64,000 nt of DNA from Moorella mulderi DSM 14980. GTDB lineage: Bacteria > Bacillota > DSM-521 > Neomoorellales > Neomoorellaceae. The stretch is taken from contig NZ_LTBC01000003.1 in the NCBI RefSeq assembly GCF_001594015.1, positions 62,001 through 126,000 on the forward strand, written 5' to 3'. The position numbers and the translations under genes were made by a program. This document shows, in pieces, positions 1 to 8,276 of this stretch (position 1 is its first letter; each line of letters opens with the position of its first letter). Under the pieces are notes generated by a model that saw only the letters and a program-made list of their open reading frames with translations, was not told the origin of the DNA and did no database searches.

Positions 1-38
1 ACTTCCAAAGGTAGTACGACTGCATAAACCGAAGAACT

Positions 39-61
39 GGTTACTGTAACTTGGTTACTGT
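39..61. repeat. GGTTACTGT direct repeat with an 11-bp palindrome
   Basis: GGTTACTGT occurs at 39-47 and again at 53-61, 14 bases apart. The first copy extends into the perfect palindrome GTTACTGTAAC (40-50). This looks like an operator-type arrangement, but the gene it might serve lies outside the window, so function is unknown. Confidence 0.4.
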
Positions 62-83
62 GAGTGCTGGGCGGCCTATTCGG

Positions 84-190
84 CATCCTTGCCTCAGAGG
101 CCGGCCTCGGACATCCTGTCCTCGGCCCCGCCCTCGCTCTGCAGCTTCACCAAGTCCGCTTCGCCACTCGGGTCAAGTCGCTCGCTCCAA
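84..190. repeat. Intergenic repeat-like element downstream of ribBA
   Basis: The 259 bases beyond the ribBA stop hold no convincing gene. They contain a GGACA/TGTCC hairpin at 109-121 and a block with CCTCGCTCTGC (132-142) followed 16 bases later by CTTCGCCACTC (159-169). The same two blocks, 17 bases apart with one base different, recur in the ileS leader at 59209-59247. Two imperfect copies of CAAGTC-GCT(T)CG also occur (150-163 and 173-184). A dispersed REP-like or MITE-like family is the simplest reading. A small plus-strand open frame across it (64-267) has no ribosome site and is taken as chance. Confidence 0.5.
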
Positions 191-259
191 ACAAAAGCCA
201 ACCTAATCACTATCACGGTCCACAAGAAATAAGCATCGCTAAGATAACCCCTAAGCCTT

Positions 260-1474
260 TTAGCTAATCTGCAGCAGGTGGCCCATTTTTTCCTTCTTCG
301 TTTTCAGGTAACGCCTGTTAACCCGGTTGGGGCACATTTCAATGGGAACCCTTTCGACAACCTTAAGGCCATATCCTTCCAGGCCGGCAATCTTTTTGGG
401 ATTATTGGTGAGGAGGCGGATCTGGCGGATTCCCAGGTCGGCCAGGATCTGGGCGCCGATGCCGTAATCGCGCAAGTCGGCCGGGAAACCCAGGGCTTCA
501 TTGGCTTCCACCGTATCCTTACCCTCTTCCTGGAGCTTGTAGGCCTTGATTTTGTTGAGGAGGCCTATCCCCCGCCCTTCCTGGCGCATATAGAGGATGA
601 CGCCGCGGCCTTCCGCTTCAATCATGGCCATGGCCTGCTGGAGCTGCTCGCCACAGTCGCAGCGTAAGGATCCAAAAACATCCCCCGTCAGGCACTCAGA
701 GTGGACCCGGACCAGGACCGGCTGGCCGCCGGCAATATCCCCTTTGACCAGGGCCAGGTGCCCCTTGCCGTTCATTATTTCTTCATAGGCAATGGCTTTA
801 AAATGGCCGTAACTGGTGGGCAGGTCGGCCTCAGCCACCCGGCGGACCAGTTTCTCCGTCCGGCGGCGGTATTTAATTAAATCGGCGATGGTAATGAGCT
901 TTAAACCGTGTTCCCGGCAGAAGGCATAGAGCTGGGGTACCCGGGCCATGGTGCCGTCGGGATTCATGATTTCGCAGATGACCCCGGCCGGGTAGAGGCC
1001 GGCCAGGCGGGCGAGATCAACGGCGGCTTCCGTATGGCCGGCCCGCCTCAACACCCCGTCTTCCCTGGCCCGCAGGGGAAAAATGTGTCCCGGCCGGCGC
1101 AGGTCTTCAGGCCGGGTACGGGGGTCAATAATCTTCTTCACCGTCAGGGCCCTTTCAAAGGCGGAAATGCCGGTAGTCACCTCGGCTGCATCCACGGAAA
1201 CGGTAAAGGCCGTCCCCATGGACTCGTTATTCTGGGTGACCATGGGGCCCAGCTCCAGTTCATCCAAGCGCTTGCCCTCCACGGGGACACAGATCAGGCC
1301 CCGGGCATGGGTGGCCATGAAATTAATGGCTTCCGGGGTAACCTTCTCCGCAGCGATAATCAAATCGCCTTCGTTTTCCCGGTCCTCGTCATCCACCACC
1401 ACCACCATGCGCCCGGCCCGTATATCGGCAAGGGCTTCTTCAATGGTATTAAATTTAATTTCTCCTTCGCCCAT
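260..1474 (-). CDS. ribBA: Bifunctional 3,4-dihydroxy-2-butanone 4-phosphate synthase / GTP cyclohydrolase II
   Basis: Makes both early riboflavin precursors: the four-carbon unit from ribulose 5-phosphate (N-terminal RibB half, with the acidic [10 protein letters not shown] loop near residues 29-38) and the pyrimidine from GTP (C-terminal RibA half). The RibA half shows the zinc-site cysteines in [19 protein letters not shown] and the RQEGRGIGL segment. The frame is open 13 codons further upstream, but ATG at 1474 follows AGAAGGTGG at normal spacing and gives the usual 404 residues; the longer form would overlap ribE. It is the last gene of the ribD-ribE-ribBA run. No ribH follows within the 259 bases left in the window. 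Confidence 0.97.
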   Translation of the reverse strand: MGEGEIKFNTIEEALADIRAGRMVVVVDDEDRENEGDLIIAAEKVTPEAINFMATHARGLICVPVEGKRLDELELGPMVTQNNESMGTAFTVSVDAAEVTTGISAFERALTVKKIIDPRTRPEDLRRPGHIFPLRAREDGVLRRAGHTEAAVDLARLAGLYPAGVICEIMNPDGTMARVPQLYAFCREHGLKLITIADLIKYRRRTEKLVRRVAEADLPTSYGHFKAIAYEEIMNGKGHLALVKGDIAGGQPVLVRVHSECLTGDVFGSLRCDCGEQLQQAMAMIEAEGRGVILYMRQEGRGIGLLNKIKAYKLQEEGKDTVEANEALGFPADLRDYGIGAQILADLGIRQIRLLTNNPKKIAGLEGYGLKVVERVPIEMCPNRVNRRYLKTKKEKMGHLLQIS

Positions 1475-1499
1475 GGCGAACCACCTTCTTCTCCAAATA

Positions 1500-2150
1500 T
1501 TAAATAAAGCCATTGGCGGCCAGAAACTCCACGGTCAAACCCCTCCGGTTCGGCTCCTCTTGCGGCCCGGTGAGGAGCCTTTCCAGGTAACGGGCCAGCA
1601 GGTCGACTTCAATATTCACCTTGTCTCCCGGCCCCTTGGTCCCCAGGATGGTATGCCGGGCCGTATGGGGAATGATGCCGACTGTTACCATGTTCCCATC
1701 TACGGCAATGACCGTCAGGCTGGTACCATCCAGGGCCAGGGATCCTTTGGGAGCAATGTAGCGTTCCAGGCCGGGAGGTACCGCCACCACCAGTTCCCAG
1801 GCGATGCCTGCCTGCCGCTTCGTTTTAATTTCCCCTACGCCGTCCACGTGACCGCTGACCAGGTGGCCGCCCAGCCGCTCGCCCAGCTGCAGGGCCCGTT
1901 CCAGGTTGACCTTATCTCCAGCTTTTAAATAGCCCAGGGTGGTAACCCTCAAGGTTTCAGCCATAACTTCGGCTACCAGGGCTCCTGCCTTTAACTCAAC
2001 TACCGTCAGGCAGGCGCCGTTAACGGCAATACTGTCGCCACACCTGGTCCCGGCCAGGACTTTCGCGGCGGCAATGGTTAAACGCGCTCCCTGGGTCCTG
2101 GGTTCTACCCGCTGGATGGTGCCTATTTCTTCAATCAAGCCGGTGAACAA
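1500..2150 (-). CDS. ribE: Riboflavin synthase, alpha subunit
   Basis: Dismutates two 6,7-dimethyl-8-ribityllumazine molecules to riboflavin. The protein has the two internally repeated lumazine-binding halves; each carries a VNGACLTV- or LDGTSLTV-like segment and a SGHVDG-type loop. I place the start at a TTG (2150-2148) because the family begins with (M)FTGLIEEIG and AGAGGGG lies just upstream; an upstream ATG at 2180 would add ten atypical residues. This start lies inside the end of ribD, so the two genes overlap by 20 bases and are probably translationally coupled. Length of 216 residues is normal. Confidence 0.95.
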   Translation of the reverse strand: MFTGLIEEIGTIQRVEPRTQGARLTIAAAKVLAGTRCGDSIAVNGACLTVVELKAGALVAEVMAETLRVTTLGYLKAGDKVNLERALQLGERLGGHLVSGHVDGVGEIKTKRQAGIAWELVVAVPPGLERYIAPKGSLALDGTSLTVIAVDGNMVTVGIIPHTARHTILGTKGPGDKVNIEVDLLARYLERLLTGPQEEPNRRGLTVEFLAANGFI

Positions 2151-3264
2151 GCTCTTTCCCCTCTTTAGCCAAGTATCCACTTAACATAATATCCACGCCA
2201 CAGGGTTCCACCTGGATTCTTTCCACCTGCCAGGCTTCTTCCGGGCTGGCTACCCCCAGGCCCCCTACCGGTCCCGGGGCGGCAATGCCGCCAAAGATCT
2301 TGGGAGCAATAAAGGCCACCACTTTATCTACTACCCCGGCGGCCAGGGCGGTAGCATTTACCCCGGCCCCGCCTTCTACAAGAATACTGGTAATCTGGCG
2401 CCGGGCCAGTTCAGCCAGCAGGGACTGCCAGGCCACCCGGCCGTCTTCTGCCGGTAAGACTAAAACCTCGATACCCCTGGCAGCTAGCTGCTGCCGGGCT
2501 TCCACCGGCGCTGCCGCGGTGGTGGCCACCAGGGTCGGCGCCTGGGAAGTCTGGTTCAACACCCTGGCCGTTAAAGGTATCCTTAAATGGCTGTCCAGGA
2601 TTATCCTGATGGCATCCCGGCCCTTACCCTCCGGCAGGCGAGTGGTGAGCTCGGGGTCATCGGCCAGGACGGTGCCGATTCCCACCAGGATGGCATCATG
2701 GGTATCCCGTAACTCATGGGCCTTTTGCCTGGCTGCCGGGCCGGTAATCCAGCGGGAAGCCCCGGTACGGGTGGCGATTTTACCGTCCAGGGTCAGGGCC
2801 ATCTTGAGGGTCACCCAGGGCTGCCCGGTGGTAATATACTTGATAAAGGCTTCATTCAGCCGCCGGGCTTCATCTTCTAAGAGGCCCGTCTCCACTTCAA
2901 TCCCGGCCCGGCGGAGGGCCTGGAAGCCGCCACCGGCCACCTTTGGATTGGGGTCGGCCATGGCTGCCACCACCCGCCGGATACCGGCGGTAATGATGGC
3001 TTCCGTGCAGGGCGGTGTGCGGCCATAGTGACAGCAGGGCTCCAGGGTAACATAGAGGGTGGCGCCCCTAGCTGCTTCACCGGCGGCCCGCAGGGCATGG
3101 ACCTCGGCATGGGGGGTACCGGCCTGCTGGTGGTAGCCTTCACCTACCACCCGGCCGTCCCGGACAATAACGGCGCCCACGGCCGGGTTGGGGCTGGTAC
3201 GGCCCAGGCCCTGCCGGGCGAGTTTAAGGGCCCGGCGCATGTATTCGGTATCCTCTGGATGCAT
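2131..3264 (-). CDS. ribD: Bifunctional diaminohydroxyphosphoribosylaminopyrimidine deaminase / 5-amino-6-(5-phosphoribosylamino)uracil reductase
   Basis: Second and third steps of the pyrimidine branch of riboflavin synthesis. The N-terminal cytidine-deaminase-like domain has the zinc signature HAEVHAL (about residues 52-58) and EPCCHYGRTPPC; the C-terminal reductase domain follows from about residue 150 (WVTLKMALTLDGKIAT). Start ATG at 3264 is preceded by GGGGAGGAGG. It is the first gene of the rib operon and sits directly below an FMN riboswitch and terminator, so FMN should repress it. Length of 377 residues is typical. Confidence 0.97.
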   Translation of the reverse strand: MHPEDTEYMRRALKLARQGLGRTSPNPAVGAVIVRDGRVVGEGYHQQAGTPHAEVHALRAAGEAARGATLYVTLEPCCHYGRTPPCTEAIITAGIRRVVAAMADPNPKVAGGGFQALRRAGIEVETGLLEDEARRLNEAFIKYITTGQPWVTLKMALTLDGKIATRTGASRWITGPAARQKAHELRDTHDAILVGIGTVLADDPELTTRLPEGKGRDAIRIILDSHLRIPLTARVLNQTSQAPTLVATTAAAPVEARQQLAARGIEVLVLPAEDGRVAWQSLLAELARRQITSILVEGGAGVNATALAAGVVDKVVAFIAPKIFGGIAAPGPVGGLGVASPEEAWQVERIQVEPCGVDIMLSGYLAKEGKELVHRLD

Positions 3265-3293
3265 TTCATCCCGTGCCTCCTCCCCAGGAGCAT

Positions 3294-3323
3294 CAAAAAA
3301 CCCCGGGGTTGTACTCCGGGGTT
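3294..3323 (-). terminator. Riboswitch-controlled intrinsic terminator before ribD
   Basis: Read on the minus strand, AACCCCGG and CCGGGGTT form a stem followed by six T. It lies between the FMN aptamer and the ribD ribosome site, the place of the expression platform. With FMN bound, the expected outcome is termination here. Confidence 0.85.
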
Positions 3324-3342
3324 AGACAGGGCAAGGGATACA

Positions 3343-3458
3343 CAACGCCTTCTCCCTTCCAGACTGTCACTGTCGGCCCCGGAATTGCACCGGGTCTGCC
3401 TTTGCGGCTCGCGGGCTTTTACCGCCGGTAAGGAATTGCACCTAACCCCGAAGGACGT
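3343..3458 (-). promoter_or_regulatory. FMN riboswitch (RFN element)
   Basis: On the minus strand the conserved RFN blocks appear in order: TTCGGGGTTAGGTG, ATTCCTTACCGGCGGTAA, AGCCCGCGAGC, CAGACCCGGTG, then AATTCCGGGGCCGACAGT, and GTCTGGAAGGGAGAAGG. This is an essentially canonical aptamer. It lies between the ribD promoter and a terminator, which fits control of the ribD-ribE-ribBA operon by transcription termination. Confidence 0.97.
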
Positions 3459-3465
3459 TACTGTA

Positions 3466-3494
3466 ATTATAGACCTGTAGCCTGCCGGCGTCAA
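3466..3494 (-). promoter_or_regulatory. Sigma-A type promoter of the rib operon
   Basis: Minus strand TTGACG (3494-3489), 17-base spacer, TATAAT (3471-3466), placing the transcript start just before the FMN aptamer. The -35 box overlaps the last bases of rpe. Confidence 0.85.
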
Positions 3495-4159
3495 GGAGCA
3501 GGTGTCAGCCTCCCGGCCTGGCGTAAAGCGCTGATGGCTGCTGCCCGGTCCGGGCTGCCAAAGATGGCCGAACCGGCTACCAGGACGGTGGCTCCGGCCT
3601 GGCAGGCGGCCGGAGCTGTGACCGGGGTAATGCCTCCGTCTACCTCCAGCAAGATGTTCTGTTTATTCTGCCGCAGCCTGGCGGACAGGGAGGCTATTTT
3701 CGGCAACATGGCCGGGATAAACTCCTGGCCCCCAAAACCCGGGTTTACGGTCATTAATAAAATCATATCCACCTCACCTAAGATATGATCCAGCACCGAG
3801 AGCGGTGTGGCCGGGTTTAAAGCTACTGCCGGCCGGCAGCCGGCAGCGCGGATTTGCTGCAGCACCCGGTGGAGATGGGTACAGGCTTCGGCATGGACGC
3901 TGATATAGTCGGCGCCGGCTGCCGCAAAGGGAGCGATAAAGTCTTCCGGCCGGGAAAGCATCAGGTGCACATCAAAAATCAGCCGGCTTTTTGGCCGTAA
4001 GGCGGCCACCAGGTCCGGCCCGAAGGTAATATTGGGGACAAAATGGCCATCCATGATATCCAGGTGCAACCAGTCAGCACCCCCGGCAGCTACGTCTTCT
4101 ATTTCAGCCTGGAGGTTACCGAAGTCGGCAGCCAGCAGTGAGGGAGCAATAAAGGGCAT
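3491..4159 (-). CDS. rpe: Ribulose-phosphate 3-epimerase
   Basis: Interconverts ribulose 5-phosphate and xylulose 5-phosphate in the pentose phosphate pathway. A TIM-barrel protein of 222 residues beginning IAPSLLAADF, with the metal-ligand segments HLDIMDGHFVPN and the C-terminal EVDGGI and VAGSAIFG blocks of the family. Start ATG follows AAAGGAG. It ends a run with rsgA and prkC, separated by only 2 bases from rsgA, as in many Firmicutes. Confidence 0.97.
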   Translation of the reverse strand: MPFIAPSLLAADFGNLQAEIEDVAAGGADWLHLDIMDGHFVPNITFGPDLVAALRPKSRLIFDVHLMLSRPEDFIAPFAAAGADYISVHAEACTHLHRVLQQIRAAGCRPAVALNPATPLSVLDHILGEVDMILLMTVNPGFGGQEFIPAMLPKIASLSARLRQNKQNILLEVDGGITPVTAPAACQAGATVLVAGSAIFGSPDRAAAISALRQAGRLTPAP

Positions 4160-4161
4160 TA

Positions 4162-5028
4162 TTAATAACTCCTTTCCCTGGCAATAACCTCAGCTAAAAA
4201 ATTCAGGTAATGCTCATAACGGTGCCTGGCAATTTCCCCGGCCTCTACGGCTGCTGCTACGGCACAGCCGGGTTCGCCCCGGTGCAGGCAGGAATTAAAA
4301 CGGCAACGGCCTATTAATGGTTCCATCTCACGAAAATAGCCGGCTACCTCTAACCTGTCCAGGGATGGTAAATCCAGGCGGCTGAAGCCAGGAGTGTCGG
4401 CTACCCAGCCCCCGCCCGGAAGACGGATTAATTCGGCATGACGGGTGGTATGGCGGCCACGGCCCCCTTTGGCGCTCACTTCGCCCGTCCGTAAGTTGAG
4501 TTCCGGCTGGAGGGCATTGAGGAGGGAGGACTTGCCCACGCCGGAGGGGCCGGCAAAGGTACTGAGCCGCCCTGCCAGGACCTCCCTGAGCTTCTCTACA
4601 CCCTGGCCGGTGCGGGCACTGGCGATTAAATTCGAGTAGCCGATTTGCCGGTAAATACCGGGTAAATCCCGGTACTCCTCCCGGGCGACATCGACTTTAT
4701 TCCAGACAATAATGGCCTGGATATCCTTAACGCCACTCAAAAAAAGCAGGCGATCCAGCAGTTCCAGATCTGGTGGCGGCGTGCTTAAGGAGAAAACGAT
4801 AATAGCCTGCTCCACATTGGCCACGGCCGGACGCTCCAGGAGGGTACGCCGGGGTTTTAAAGCTTCAATCACCCCTTCCCCGGGACCCAGGGGCACCATT
4901 TCCACCCGGTCGCCCGGCAGGAGGTCGGCCTCGCGCCGGAAGCGGCCGCGCAGGCGACAGGTCCAGACCTGGCCCCCGCTTTCCACATAGTAAAAACCGC
5001 CGTAACGCCGTAAAAGGATGCCTTCCAT
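4162..5028 (-). CDS. rsgA: Ribosome small-subunit GTPase RsgA (YjeQ/YloQ)
   Basis: Late 30S assembly GTPase. It has an N-terminal OB fold, then the circularly permuted GTPase order: NKVD (110-113), the SARTGQG G5 block, the P-loop GPSGVGKSS (160-168), and DTPGF (211-215). The C-terminal zinc motif has C242, C247, H249 and C255. Start ATG has GGGAGG in front. It follows prkC with 10 bases between; in other Firmicutes RsgA is a substrate of this kinase, so the linkage has a functional precedent. Confidence 0.97.
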   Translation of the reverse strand: MEGILLRRYGGFYYVESGGQVWTCRLRGRFRREADLLPGDRVEMVPLGPGEGVIEALKPRRTLLERPAVANVEQAIIVFSLSTPPPDLELLDRLLFLSGVKDIQAIIVWNKVDVAREEYRDLPGIYRQIGYSNLIASARTGQGVEKLREVLAGRLSTFAGPSGVGKSSLLNALQPELNLRTGEVSAKGGRGRHTTRHAELIRLPGGGWVADTPGFSRLDLPSLDRLEVAGYFREMEPLIGRCRFNSCLHRGEPGCAVAAAVEAGEIARHRYEHYLNFLAEVIARERSY

Positions 5029-5038
5029 GCCATCCTCC

Positions 5039-6886
5039 CTACGGTAAATCCCGCACGTATATTAGATTGCCATCGCGGAAGACCTGGAGCTTACCCTTAC
5101 CAAAATACGTGATCACGGTCTGGATTTGCTGGCCTTGTTCCTGCTTCTTTTTCAATACCTCGCTGGTCCCTTTCGCATCGGTAACAACGATGCGCACTTC
5201 GTGTTCTTTATCATCTGGCGCCGGGGGAACAGTGACGCCCAGTTGTTTCTGAGCCGGTCCCGGCCCCTGGCTGACAACTAAATTAATGGCACTGCCCTGC
5301 AGGACACTGGACCCCGGTCGCGGGTCCTGGTCAATAACTACCCCCGGGAATTGCTCCTCGCTGCGCTGGTAAGTCAGGGTCCCCTGCTGCAACTTCGCCG
5401 CCGCCAGTTGCTGCTGGGCCTCAGCCAGGGATTTGCCAACCAGAGGTGGGGCAGGAATCAGCTGGGGCTCCGGGCCTTTGCTGACAATCAACCTGACCTC
5501 GGTACCCTCAGGCTGCTTGCTGTTACCGGGAGGATTTTGCTCTACTACCGATCCGGCGGGAATATTTGGATGATATACCTTCAGCGTATCGGCGGCGACC
5601 CGTAAACCGGCATTTTCCAGCTGCAGGCGGGCCTCCCGTTCCGTAAAACCAACGACGGGGGGCACCGTAACCATCCGGCTACCCTGGCTGACGGTCAGGG
5701 TTACAACCCGGCCGCGGCGGACCCGTTCCCCGGCTGCGGGCTCCTGGGCCATAACCTGTCCCGCCGGTATCCCGGCATTATACTGCCTGCTGCCAACCTG
5801 GCCCCGCAAACCGGCTGCCGCCAGCCGGTCCATGGCCTGGCCTTCAGTAAGGCCAGTTACAGGCGGCACCACCGTCTCCCCGACGAGCAGGTAATAACGA
5901 AATCCAGCCCACAGGCCGGCGGCGGCCAGGCCTAAAAAGAGGAGGACCATTAAAACCCAGGCCCACACTCGCGGCCGCCGGCGCGGCCGGGCGGGACTGG
6001 CCGGCGGGTCGGGAGCCTCCAGCGCTGGCAGGACCTGGGTGGCAAAGGTATCTTCCGTCAAGGCATTTCTTACGGCCAGCAGGTCGGAACGTAAGGCGGC
6101 CGCCGACGGGTAGCGTCGTTCCGGCTCCTTTTCCAGGGTACGCATGACAATACGCTCCAGGGCCGGCGGGACACCGGGGTTTATTTCCCGCAAGGGCCGG
6201 GGGGATTCCTGGATATGCTTGATGGCCACGGCTACCGGGGTCTCACCGTGGAAGGGAAGATCCCCGGTCAGCATTTCATACAGGACAATACCAAAGGAAT
6301 AAATATCGGCCGCCGCGCCGGTAACCTCGCCCCTGGCCTGTTCTGGCGCCAGGTAATGAACAGAACCGACCATGGTGCCGCTGTAAGACATAGTCGCTTC
6401 GTTGACGGCCTGGGCGATACCAAAATCAGTTACCTTGACCCGGCCGTTGCGGGTAATGAGAATGTTATGGGGTTTAATATCCCGGTGGATAACACCATTT
6501 TCATGGGCATGCTCCAGGGCGTCACAAATCTGCAGGGCTATATCTATAGCCTCCAGGGGCGGCAGGAGCGCCCGTTCGGTGATAAGATCCTTTAATGACC
6601 GCCCCTCAACATACTCCATAATCAGGTAATGGATGCCGTCTTCCTGGCCGACGTCATAGATACTGACCACATTGGGATGGGACAAGCTGGCCACCGCCTG
6701 GGCTTCCCTCTGGAACCGGGTTAAAAAATCCTTATCGCTGGCATACTGTTCCCGCAAAATTTTGATGGTCACATAGCGGTGCAGCAGGCGGTCCTGGCCC
6801 CGGTAGACCCGGGCCATACCCCCGCCCCCCAGTTCATCAATTATCTCATAACGACCTTCCAGGATTTTACCAATCATTTTATCCAT
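5039..6886 (-). CDS. prkC: Membrane Ser/Thr protein kinase with PASTA repeats (PrkC/Stk type)
   Basis: Senses peptidoglycan fragments or lipid II outside the cell and phosphorylates cytoplasmic targets. Kinase domain about residues 11-270: glycine-rich loop 20-26, catalytic lysine K42, HRD 134-136, DFG 154-156. A juxtamembrane proline/arginine stretch, one membrane helix near 305-330, and three PASTA repeats of about 65 residues follow, then a short tail ending in VFRDGNLIYVRDLP. Its start is only a few bases from the end of the PBP gene. The partner phosphatase and two phosphothreonine-reading FHA proteins are encoded just upstream. Confidence 0.96.
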   Translation of the reverse strand: MDKMIGKILEGRYEIIDELGGGGMARVYRGQDRLLHRYVTIKILREQYASDKDFLTRFQREAQAVASLSHPNVVSIYDVGQEDGIHYLIMEYVEGRSLKDLITERALLPPLEAIDIALQICDALEHAHENGVIHRDIKPHNILITRNGRVKVTDFGIAQAVNEATMSYSGTMVGSVHYLAPEQARGEVTGAAADIYSFGIVLYEMLTGDLPFHGETPVAVAIKHIQESPRPLREINPGVPPALERIVMRTLEKEPERRYPSAAALRSDLLAVRNALTEDTFATQVLPALEAPDPPASPARPRRRPRVWAWVLMVLLFLGLAAAGLWAGFRYYLLVGETVVPPVTGLTEGQAMDRLAAAGLRGQVGSRQYNAGIPAGQVMAQEPAAGERVRRGRVVTLTVSQGSRMVTVPPVVGFTEREARLQLENAGLRVAADTLKVYHPNIPAGSVVEQNPPGNSKQPEGTEVRLIVSKGPEPQLIPAPPLVGKSLAEAQQQLAAAKLQQGTLTYQRSEEQFPGVVIDQDPRPGSSVLQGSAINLVVSQGPGPAQKQLGVTVPPAPDDKEHEVRIVVTDAKGTSEVLKKKQEQGQQIQTVITYFGKGKLQVFRDGNLIYVRDLP

Positions 6887-6890
6887 TTGA

Positions 6891-8276
6891 TCACCGCCTC
6901 AAGGCTGCCGCCAGAATTTCCCGGGCCAGGGGAGCTGCTACAACGCCGCCCGCACCGGCATTTTCCACTACTACGGCTACAGCGATCCGGGGTTCATCCG
7001 CCGGGGCAAAGGCCACCAGCCAGGCGTGGGCTTCCCCCCCGGGGTTCTGGGCTGAGCCTGTTTTGGCCGCCACCTGGATCCCCGGTAAGCTTGCGGCCGT
7101 AGCTGTCCCACCGTTAACTGTAGCCACCATGGCTTCTTTAATATCCGTCGCTACTTTAGCCCCGGTTACCACCTGGAGCGGCCGCGGCACAGCCTGCCAG
7201 AGGAGCCGGCCACCTGCTGCCGTTACCTTCTCGACCAGGTAAGGTTGCATTAAGATACCCTTATTGGCAATTGCCGCCGTGACCATGGCCATTTGCAGGG
7301 GCGTTGCCAGGACGGCCCCCTGGCCAATGGCGCCCTCTGCCAGGGCGCTGGCATTCAGGCGGCCCGGCACCCGGGATTCCTCGACTGGCAGGTCGAATTT
7401 TAAAGGTTTATCAAAGCCATACAGGGCTGCCGTTTCTTTAAATTTATCCGCCCCGGCTTCCAGGGCCAGGGTGGCAAAGGTAACATTGCAGGAATACATC
7501 ATGGCCTGCTGGAAATTCAGGTGGCCATGGGGCCGGGGACAGGTAAGCTTCCAACCCTGGACCTCCAGGTAACCCGGGCAGTAAAAATCACGCTGCAAAA
7601 TACCAGGGTCGACTTCCAGGGCCGCGGTGGCCGTTACCAGCTTCATAATCGAACCTGGTGGATAGAGACCCTGGATGGCCCGGTTCAAGAGGGGACTGCC
7701 GGCGCCGGGGCTATTAATCCGCTGCCATTCCTCCTCCAGCCGGTTGGGGTCAAAGGTCGGGCTGCTGGCCAGGGCCAGGACGGCACCGGTGCGCGGGTCC
7801 AGGGCCACAGCCGCTCCCCGCCGGCCGGCCAGCAAGCTGGTTGCCAGGCGTTGTAATTCTGCATCCAGGGTCAGGGTCAAGTCATTACCCCTGGCCACCT
7901 GGCCCATTAAACGCCGCCCTTGATTAAGGAGGTGCTGCCAACCGGTAAGACCCAGGAGGTCCCCATCCCGGCTGGCTTCCAGGCCACTGCTGCCAAAGCG
8001 CCCGGAAACATACCCCACCACCAGGGCTGTTGCCGGGCCGTAGGGGTACTGGCGCTGGAACTGGCCCGGGTTCCCCACTGTCCGGGCCAGGACCCTGCCG
8101 GCGCGATCATAAATCGCCCCGCGCTGGGTTTGCTGCTCCACCAGGTTCAAGCGCGGATTTAGCGGGTTTAAATATAACCTCTCGCCGGCTATGGCCTGGA
8201 TGTAGGTCAGGTGAACAATAAGAATGACGAAAATTACGCCTGTCGCCAGGGCAAGGCGGCGCACCCCGGTTTTCAT
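6891..8276 (-). CDS. Penicillin-binding protein, class B-like transpeptidase (PbpA/FtsI family)
   Basis: Cross-links peptidoglycan outside the membrane. One N-terminal signal-anchor helix (about 7-28), a short dimerisation region with RGAIYDRAG, then the transpeptidase domain: S209 in GSIMK with K212, S262-C-N264, and KTGS 405-408. At 461 residues it is short, like actinobacterial PbpA rather than a full FtsI. It is adjacent to an FtsW/RodA polymerase, its expected glycosyltransferase partner, and overlaps that gene by 4 bases. Confidence 0.93.
   Translation of the reverse strand: MKTGVRRLALATGVIFVILIVHLTYIQAIAGERLYLNPLNPRLNLVEQQTQRGAIYDRAGRVLARTVGNPGQFQRQYPYGPATALVVGYVSGRFGSSGLEASRDGDLLGLTGWQHLLNQGRRLMGQVARGNDLTLTLDAELQRLATSLLAGRRGAAVALDPRTGAVLALASSPTFDPNRLEEEWQRINSPGAGSPLLNRAIQGLYPPGSIMKLVTATAALEVDPGILQRDFYCPGYLEVQGWKLTCPRPHGHLNFQQAMMYSCNVTFATLALEAGADKFKETAALYGFDKPLKFDLPVEESRVPGRLNASALAEGAIGQGAVLATPLQMAMVTAAIANKGILMQPYLVEKVTAAGGRLLWQAVPRPLQVVTGAKVATDIKEAMVATVNGGTATAASLPGIQVAAKTGSAQNPGGEAHAWLVAFAPADEPRIAVAVVVENAGAGGVVAAPLAREILAAALRR

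Noticed and set aside
64-267. Plus-strand open frame of 67 codons
   Set aside because: Lies over repeat-like DNA, has no ribosome site and overlaps the end of ribBA; product has no plausible features.
1083-1928. Long plus-strand frame over ribBA and ribE
   Set aside because: Antisense shadow of well-supported genes in GC-rich DNA; no start signal.
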